Notes under the pieces: model-generated | What the model was told of the DNA's origin: nothing | Seen by the model: the letters and a program-made list of their open reading frames with translations, nothing else | Databases searched by the model: none | Shown: in pieces, positions 13,401 to 18,515 of the stretch | How positions within the stretch are numbered: position 1 is the stretch's first letter | Layout: the number at the start of each line of letters is the position of its first letter | Source: DATIJP01 sp964569185 | GTDB lineage: Bacteria > Chlamydiota > Chlamydiia > Chlamydiales > Rhabdochlamydiaceae | Direction of reading: 5' to 3' | DNA: 18,515 nt | Assembly: GCA_964569185.1 (NCBI GenBank) | Contig: CAZMTP010000034.1 | Span: 1-18,515, forward strand | Position numbers and translations under genes: made by a program

Positions 13401-15527
13401 ATGGCCTGGTCAATGGAAAAGCAACTAGACAGTAGTTATTTCTTACATGACCCGCACTGCTTTTTAGGGCTTCACCCTTTGGACGAGACGCACAAAGTGA
13501 TCCGTCTCTGGCGCCCAGGCGCTTCCTCTTGTCATTTGGAGCTATTGGGAAAGATCATTGAGGCCCAAAAAATAGATCCACGGGGACTGTTTGAAGCGAT
13601 TGTTCCGCTCGAAACCACTGCGCTCGATTACCGTGTTTATCACTCAAACCATCTTTTAGCGCATGACCCTTACGCTTTTTTGCCCACACTGGGCGAGGTG
13701 GATGTCTATCTTTTTTCTAAAGGGGTACATTACAAAACTTATGAGATTTTAGGCGCGCAGCAGATCCACCATTTTGGCGTGGAAGGGACCAAGTTTGCTG
13801 TCTGGGCGCCCAATGCAAAAAAAGTGTCGTGTGTAGGCGATTTTAATCACTGGGATGGCAACTACTTGCCTCTGCGCTCTTTGGGCTCTTGCGGCATTTG
13901 GGAGATTTTTGTTCCTGGGATCCAAGAAGGAGAGAGATACAAATTTGAAATTTTCACGCAGACAGGGGAGAGAAAAATTAAAGCAGACCCTTATGCCCAT
14001 TTCAATGAGCCAAGACCCCTAAATGCATCAGTTGTGTTCAATGTGAATAAATTTGTCTGGTCCGATGCAGACTGGATGGAAAAAAGAACAAAAAAAGCGC
14101 CGCTCTGCATTTACGAGGTCCACTTAGGCTCTTGGCAAAGAGATGCGCACGGCAAATTTTTAAATTATCGCGAAATAGCGCTGCGTTTGGCCTTGTATTG
14201 TCAAGAGATGGGGTTTACCCATGTGGAATTAATGCCAGTAATGGAACATCCTTTGGATCAGTCGTGGGGCTATCAGGTCACCGGCTATTTTGCTGTTACA
14301 AGCCGCTACGGCACTCCAGAAGATTTCCAATTTTTTGTGAATCATCTGCATCAGCAGGGCATTGGTGTGATTATGGACTGGGTGCCTGCCCATTTTCCCA
14401 CAGACGATTTTTCACTGGCTCAATTTGACGGCTCTTTTCTTTATGAACATGCAGATCCAAAAAAAGGATTCCATCCGCACTGGTCCACACTGATTTTTAA
14501 TTATGGCCGCTTGGAAGTGGCCAATTTTCTGATTTCAAGCGCTCTTTTTTGGCTGGAAAAAATGCATATTGATGGGTTGCGTGTCGATGCAGTGGCCTCC
14601 ATGCTCTATTTAGACTATGGGCGCCCTGCAGGAGAGTGGATTCCCAATAAATTTGGCGGCAATATCAATTTAGAGGCGATTGAATTCATTAAACATCTCA
14701 ACTCTATTGTGCATGAAAAATTCCCTGGGGCGCTCATGATTGCAGAAGAGTCGACCGCCTATGAAGGCGTCACCCGATCTTTGGAGTGGGGCGGGCTGGG
14801 ATTTGATCTCAAATGGAACATGGGATGGATGAATGACACGCTGCGCTATTTTACAACCGATCCTCTATTTCGCTGTTACCATCAGCAGCTGCTCACTTTT
14901 GTGATGATTTATGCCTTTTCTGAACGGTTTGTCCTTGTTCTTTCTCATGATGAAGTGGTCCATGGCAAAGCCAGTTTACTGGCAAAAATGCCAGGAGATC
15001 GCTGGCAAAAATTTGCGAATATGCGTCTACTCTATAGCTATCTGATCTGCCAACCAGGAAAAAAACTGCTCTTTATGGGCGGCGAATTTGGAAGCTGGGA
15101 TGAATGGAATGTGTCAGAGGCCCTGCCCTGGCATCTCTCGCAATACGAAGAACATCGCCAGTTAAAACAGTGTATCAAAGAGCTCAATCAGCTCTATCTG
15201 CAAAGTCCTGCGCTTTGGCAGTGGGATTTTGATCCCCAGAGCTTTGCTTGGATCGATTTTTTTGACAGTAAAAATTCGGTCATCAGCTACCTACGAAAAA
15301 GTAATAAACAAATTTTTATTTGTATTCATAATTTTACCCCCACCTATTTTGAAAAATACCGCATTTCTCTCTCTCGTATCGCCCAGCTAAAAGAACGGTT
15401 CAATACCGATAGAGAGGAATATGGCGGCTCTGGTAAACTAAATGGCCAAGTGACCTTCGATAGTTCTGGATTTACTCTACAACTTGCCCCTCTTGCCACG
15501 ATGATTTTTGAGGTTACCTTTGTATAA
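13401..15527 (+). CDS. glgB: 1,4-alpha-glucan branching enzyme
   Basis: GlgB makes alpha-1,6 branches in glycogen by moving short alpha-1,4 chains (GH13). The 708-residue protein has an N-terminal branching-enzyme domain (about 1-110), then a CBM48 sandwich (VEGTKFAVWAPNAKKVSCVG, about 127-146, and DFNHWDG). The catalytic barrel begins at IYEVHLGSWQR (238-247). The nucleophile is D396 in GLRVDAV, the acid/base is E449 in MIAEEST, and the third carboxylate is D517 in LSHDEVVHG. All are intact. The start is ATG with AGGA eight to nine bases upstream (13390-13393). It diverges from the permease and ends five bases before the ligA ATG. Glycogen synthesis is a conserved chlamydial trait. No other glg gene is in the window. 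Confidence 0.97.
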   Translation: MAWSMEKQLDSSYFLHDPHCFLGLHPLDETHKVIRLWRPGASSCHLELLGKIIEAQKIDPRGLFEAIVPLETTALDYRVYHSNHLLAHDPYAFLPTLGEVDVYLFSKGVHYKTYEILGAQQIHHFGVEGTKFAVWAPNAKKVSCVGDFNHWDGNYLPLRSLGSCGIWEIFVPGIQEGERYKFEIFTQTGERKIKADPYAHFNEPRPLNASVVFNVNKFVWSDADWMEKRTKKAPLCIYEVHLGSWQRDAHGKFLNYREIALRLALYCQEMGFTHVELMPVMEHPLDQSWGYQVTGYFAVTSRYGTPEDFQFFVNHLHQQGIGVIMDWVPAHFPTDDFSLAQFDGSFLYEHADPKKGFHPHWSTLIFNYGRLEVANFLISSALFWLEKMHIDGLRVDAVASMLYLDYGRPAGEWIPNKFGGNINLEAIEFIKHLNSIVHEKFPGALMIAEESTAYEGVTRSLEWGGLGFDLKWNMGWMNDTLRYFTTDPLFRCYHQQLLTFVMIYAFSERFVLVLSHDEVVHGKASLLAKMPGDRWQKFANMRLLYSYLICQPGKKLLFMGGEFGSWDEWNVSEALPWHLSQYEEHRQLKQCIKELNQLYLQSPALWQWDFDPQSFAWIDFFDSKNSVISYLRKSNKQIFICIHNFTPTYFEKYRISLSRIAQLKERFNTDREEYGGSGKLNGQVTFDSSGFTLQLAPLATMIFEVTFV

Positions 15528-15531
15528 CGTT

Positions 15532-17529
15532 ATGGTTTCAAAACAAGATTATTTAGCACTGATCCAAGAGATTCAGGAGCATGACCGGCGCTATTTTGCG
15601 CAGCATCGCCCCTCTATTTCCGATTATGAATATGACCAGTTGATGCAGCGGCTCTTCGAGATGGAAAAAGCCCATCCAGAATGGATTGTATCCACTTCAC
15701 CAACGCAGCGTGTTGGGGAAAGTTTAAGCGCTGGGTTCCAGCAGCATATGCATGCGGTGCCGATGCTTTCTCTTTCCAATACCTATTCAGAAGAAGAGCT
15801 CCGAGAGTTTGTAGGCAGAGTTTATAAACTTGCAGGACGCAGTGACGTTGTTTTCTGTGCCGAACTGAAAATGGATGGCATTGCAGTTTCTGTGCGTTAT
15901 GAAAAAGGAGTTTATGCACGTGCCTTGACAAGAGGCGATGGCAAAAAAGGAGAAGAGATCACTGCCAATCTGAAAACGATTACGGCGATGCCTTTGCAGC
16001 TTTTTTCAAAACAGCCTCCCGAAGCATTAGAAATGCGCGGAGAGGTCTATATGCCACACGAAGCGTTTCAAGAGGCCAATTTGCGTAAAGAAGAAGAGGG
16101 CGAAGAGCCCTGGGCCAATCCGCGCAATGCCGCGGCAGGTTCATTAAAACTTTTAGATCCTAGAGAGGTTAAAGAAAGAAAACTGGCGATTGTTTTTTAT
16201 GGAGTGGCTGAAGACAGCTCTAGAACACTTAAATCCCAGTACGAAACACACCAATATTTCAAATTGATCGGGTTGCCCACATTTGCCGAGCGCCATTTTG
16301 CGCGCTGCAAAACGGTAGAAGAGATTTTGGCTTTTGCCAGCCAAATCCAGAAAGAGCGGAGTGCTCTTTCTTTTGATATCGATGGCATTGTGGTAAAAGT
16401 GGACGATTTTGCTTTAAGAGAGGAGCTGGGGACTACAGGAAAAAGCCCGCGCTGGGCTGTGGCCTATAAGTTTGCTCCCGAACAGGCGATCACTAAAATT
16501 AGAGAGATTACGGTCCAAGTGGGGCGTACGGGCATCTTGACGCCTGTAGCGGAGTTGGAGCCTGTTTTCTTAGCGGGGAGCACGATTTCGCGGGCCACGC
16601 TGCATAATCAAGAAGAGATCGAGCGCAAAGATATTCGCGTACTCGACACAGTGGTGATTGAAAAGGGAGGCGATGTGATCCCTAAAGTGGTGGAAGTGAT
16701 TAAAGAGAAGCGGCCCAAAGAATCCCACCCTTGGCATATGCCGAGACAGTGTCCTGTATGCCACACCTCTGTTGTCCATGAAGAAGGTGAAGTGGCCACT
16801 CGTTGCCCCAATAAAAATTGCGGAGACCAGGTATTAAGGCGGCTCATCTTTTTCGCTAGTAAAGATGCGATGGACATCGAGCATATGGGGCCAAAGGTGG
16901 TGCAGCAGCTTGTAGAAAAAAAGCTGATTGAAAATAGTGCCGATATTTATGCGCTGGGAGAAAAAGAGTTGGCCCAATTGGAGGGTTTTAAAGAAAAATC
17001 GATTCAAAATCTGCTGCAGAGCATAGAAAAGTCAAAAAAAACCACACTACCGCGTCTGATTCTGGCGCTAGGCATCAAACATGTGGGAGAGGGGATTGCA
17101 GAGCTTTTAGCAGGGCGCGCAGGCAGTATAGAATCTTTAGCCCAGATGACGGGGGAAGAGCTAATGGCAATAGAAGGAGTGGGAGAAAAAGTGGCCAGTG
17201 GTGTGATCGACTATTTCAAAGATCCGCGCCACCTTGAAGAAATTGCGCAGCTTTTTGAAAGAGGCGTTACTATTGAGGCGCCAAAAGCAATGCAATTCCA
17301 AGGCCATCCTTTCTTTGGAAAGAGCTTTGTGCTCACAGGTTCATTAGCAGGCTACACGCGCTCTGAAGCCGAAAAATTGATCAAAGAGCGTGGCGGCAAA
17401 GTGAGCAGCTCTGTGTCTAAAAAGACCGATTTTGTTTTAGCGGGTGAAGAAGCAGGCTCTAAATTGGAAAAGGCACGCACACTTGGAGTGTCTATCCTCT
17501 CCGAAGAAGAATTTAAGAAACTTTTGTAG
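15532..17529 (+). CDS. ligA: NAD-dependent DNA ligase LigA
   Basis: LigA seals nicks in DNA during replication and repair, using NAD. Taking ATG 15532 gives 665 residues. Domains in order: Ia (YLALIQEIQEHDRRYF), adenylation domain with catalytic K113 in AELKMDG, OB fold, a four-cysteine zinc finger (C407, C410, C425, C430), helix-hairpin-helix repeats (IKHVGEGIAELL, IEGVGEKVASGV) and a C-terminal BRCT domain (about 594-665, KSFVLTGSLAGYTRSEAEKL). The zinc cysteines fall at nearly the same positions as in E. coli. The frame is also open to TTG at 15508 and TTG at 15520; the latter has GAGG six bases upstream and would overlap glgB, so the start is not fully settled. The 3' end overlaps the opposing methyltransferase gene by 17 bases. 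Confidence 0.96.
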   Translation: MVSKQDYLALIQEIQEHDRRYFAQHRPSISDYEYDQLMQRLFEMEKAHPEWIVSTSPTQRVGESLSAGFQQHMHAVPMLSLSNTYSEEELREFVGRVYKLAGRSDVVFCAELKMDGIAVSVRYEKGVYARALTRGDGKKGEEITANLKTITAMPLQLFSKQPPEALEMRGEVYMPHEAFQEANLRKEEEGEEPWANPRNAAAGSLKLLDPREVKERKLAIVFYGVAEDSSRTLKSQYETHQYFKLIGLPTFAERHFARCKTVEEILAFASQIQKERSALSFDIDGIVVKVDDFALREELGTTGKSPRWAVAYKFAPEQAITKIREITVQVGRTGILTPVAELEPVFLAGSTISRATLHNQEEIERKDIRVLDTVVIEKGGDVIPKVVEVIKEKRPKESHPWHMPRQCPVCHTSVVHEEGEVATRCPNKNCGDQVLRRLIFFASKDAMDIEHMGPKVVQQLVEKKLIENSADIYALGEKELAQLEGFKEKSIQNLLQSIEKSKKTTLPRLILALGIKHVGEGIAELLAGRAGSIESLAQMTGEELMAIEGVGEKVASGVIDYFKDPRHLEEIAQLFERGVTIEAPKAMQFQGHPFFGKSFVLTGSLAGYTRSEAEKLIKERGGKVSSSVSKKTDFVLAGEEAGSKLEKARTLGVSILSEEEFKKLL

Positions 17530-18376
17530 GCAGATAATAATCGACCCCTTGCAGCACCCAGCCATTATTTTTGCCATGCTTTTTTTTCAGTTTGCGGTCG
17601 ATAAAACTCACGTAGGCGGGTGAAGGGAAATTGCCATTAAACTGAGAGTAGGTAGAAGGTTTGATCCCAAAGGGATGTTTGCTTTTTTCTTCAAAGCTTT
17701 TAGGGTTGGCACAAAACCAGATCATATGCCCATAAGACGAATCACCTCTAGAAAATTTCCCTAAGTAATGGCCCTCTTTGTGCTCTAAGAAATATTTCTC
17801 CATGCGGCTGATGTCGCCTTCGGGATCGCTCTCCCTTTTGCAAGGAATAGAAATAATGATCTGATCGCCTAAGGTGAGCAGCGTTTCAAACCATTTTTCC
17901 CACCCATCTTTTACATGATGGAGAACATAGGGCACCAAAATCACATCAAAATGCTCTTCTTTGGTCAGTTTTTTTATGTCGGCAAGTGAGAATTTCTTTT
18001 TAAAATGGATAATTTTATTCCGGTCTGTGTTGAGAGTACAGATATCGGTGAGCCGTTGCGATACATCGACCATCACGCAGCAGGCGTCATAGTCTTCCGC
18101 AATTTTCAAAGAGAAAAATCCATTGTTAGCGCCTATATCCAGTACGGTGAACGGCCTTTTATATTGGTCGAGCACCTGTTTCATGCCGGTGTAGCGGTCC
18201 CAAATGATCTGCTCTCCGCCGCTGACCTGTTGCGTATCATAGACCACTTTCCCATTGACGATGATGCTCTGATAGTTCCACCAGGTGCTATATTTTAACC
18301 GCTTTGCGATCCCGTCATCGTCGCCAAATAGGTGCTGAATTGTAAGACAAAAAAGAGCTAACAAAAATTTATGCAT
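17513..18376 (-). CDS. SAM-dependent methyltransferase with signal-like N terminus
   Basis: This 287-residue protein has a class I methyltransferase core: motif I VLDIGANNGFFSL (79-91), an acidic end of strand 2 (MVDVS, D104) and the strand-4 block FDVILVPYVLHHV (143-155), then IIISIPCKRESDPEG. The 'LHH' after strand 4 is common in small-molecule or lipid methyltransferases, but the substrate cannot be told. The N terminus MHKFLLALFCLTIQHLFG is a short basic-then-hydrophobic segment like a Sec signal peptide, ending before DDDG; no lipobox is present. Export would be unusual because SAM is cytosolic. The next in-frame Met lies far downstream, at residue 65, so the N terminus is not an obvious start-site error. 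The gene converges on ligA with a 17-base overlap. Confidence 0.82.
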   Translation of the reverse strand: MHKFLLALFCLTIQHLFGDDDGIAKRLKYSTWWNYQSIIVNGKVVYDTQQVSGGEQIIWDRYTGMKQVLDQYKRPFTVLDIGANNGFFSLKIAEDYDACCVMVDVSQRLTDICTLNTDRNKIIHFKKKFSLADIKKLTKEEHFDVILVPYVLHHVKDGWEKWFETLLTLGDQIIISIPCKRESDPEGDISRMEKYFLEHKEGHYLGKFSRGDSSYGHMIWFCANPKSFEEKSKHPFGIKPSTYSQFNGNFPSPAYVSFIDRKLKKKHGKNNGWVLQGVDYYLPTKVS

Positions 18377-18515
18377 AGACTGAAATTAAAAATGATTTCT
18401 AAAAAAATTGCAAAAGAAAAGAGATTGAAGAATTTTCGGGCAAGGGCACGTTTGTTTAAATCTTGATCTCTAATTAGAAAATCTTTTATGAGTAGAAGAT
18501 ATTTTTAATGTGAGG

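Noticed and set aside
14132..14428. Open frame of 98 codons inside glgB in another frame
   Set aside because: It overlaps the catalytic-barrel region of an intact glgB and shows no family resemblance.
18385..18413. TTGCAA-17-TTTAAT on the minus strand as the methyltransferase promoter
   Set aside because: The implied transcript start is about two bases from the ATG, and the region is so A/T-rich that chance matches are expected.
18392..18466. Very basic 24-codon frame upstream of the methyltransferase, opposite strand
   Set aside because: It is too short to support, has no ribosome binding site and has no recognised relative. The Lys/Arg richness partly follows from A-rich sequence.

Overview
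The window looks like chromosome of an environmental chlamydia (order Parachlamydiales; a Waddlia-like genus would fit the moderate, roughly mid-40% G+C, but this is inference). From memory of Chlamydia trachomatis, mdh, a DadA-like FAD oxidoreductase, a PhnP-like hydrolase and hflX lie within a few genes of one another (about CT375-CT380). The same set lies here between 1.2 and 8.1 kb. Pathogenic Chlamydia lack citrate synthase, so the intact gltA coupled to mdh argues for a chlamydia-like lineage with a fuller TCA cycle.

Layout. 1-54 is the 3' part of tRNA-Ile(GAT). 91-212 is a long imperfect palindrome that can terminate transcription from both sides. 214-1191 (-) is an EamA/DMT exporter. 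1244-3374 (+) is the mdh-gltA pair. 3371-3706 (-) is a small unknown protein ending in a textbook eukaryotic CaaX box, with its own promoter and ribosome binding site. 3784-6319 (+) holds a six-helix membrane protein, the FAD oxidoreductase and the PhnP-like hydrolase. 6316-6741 (-) is a GxxExxY-family PD-(D/E)XK gene lying inside a 44-bp inverted repeat. 6822-8751 (+) is hflX-radC. 8748-9528 (-) is a DUF4258 toxin/HTH antitoxin pair with a palindromic control region. 9695-11975 (+) is mtaB and an unknown protein. 11965-13353 (-) is a GadC-like amino acid antiporter. 13401-17529 (+) is glgB-ligA. 17513-18376 (-) is a methyltransferase with a signal-peptide-like N terminus. 18377-18515 shows nothing I can assign.

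How the parts relate. Most of the window is core metabolism and information processing: TCA cycle, glycogen branching, tRNA modification, DNA ligation, ribosome-associated GTPase. Small accessory inserts on the minus strand sit at the ends of core operons. All five convergent gene pairs overlap at their stop codons. The accessory items (CaaX protein, repeat-bounded GxxExxY gene, toxin-antitoxin pair, exported methyltransferase) are the ones most worth a second look.
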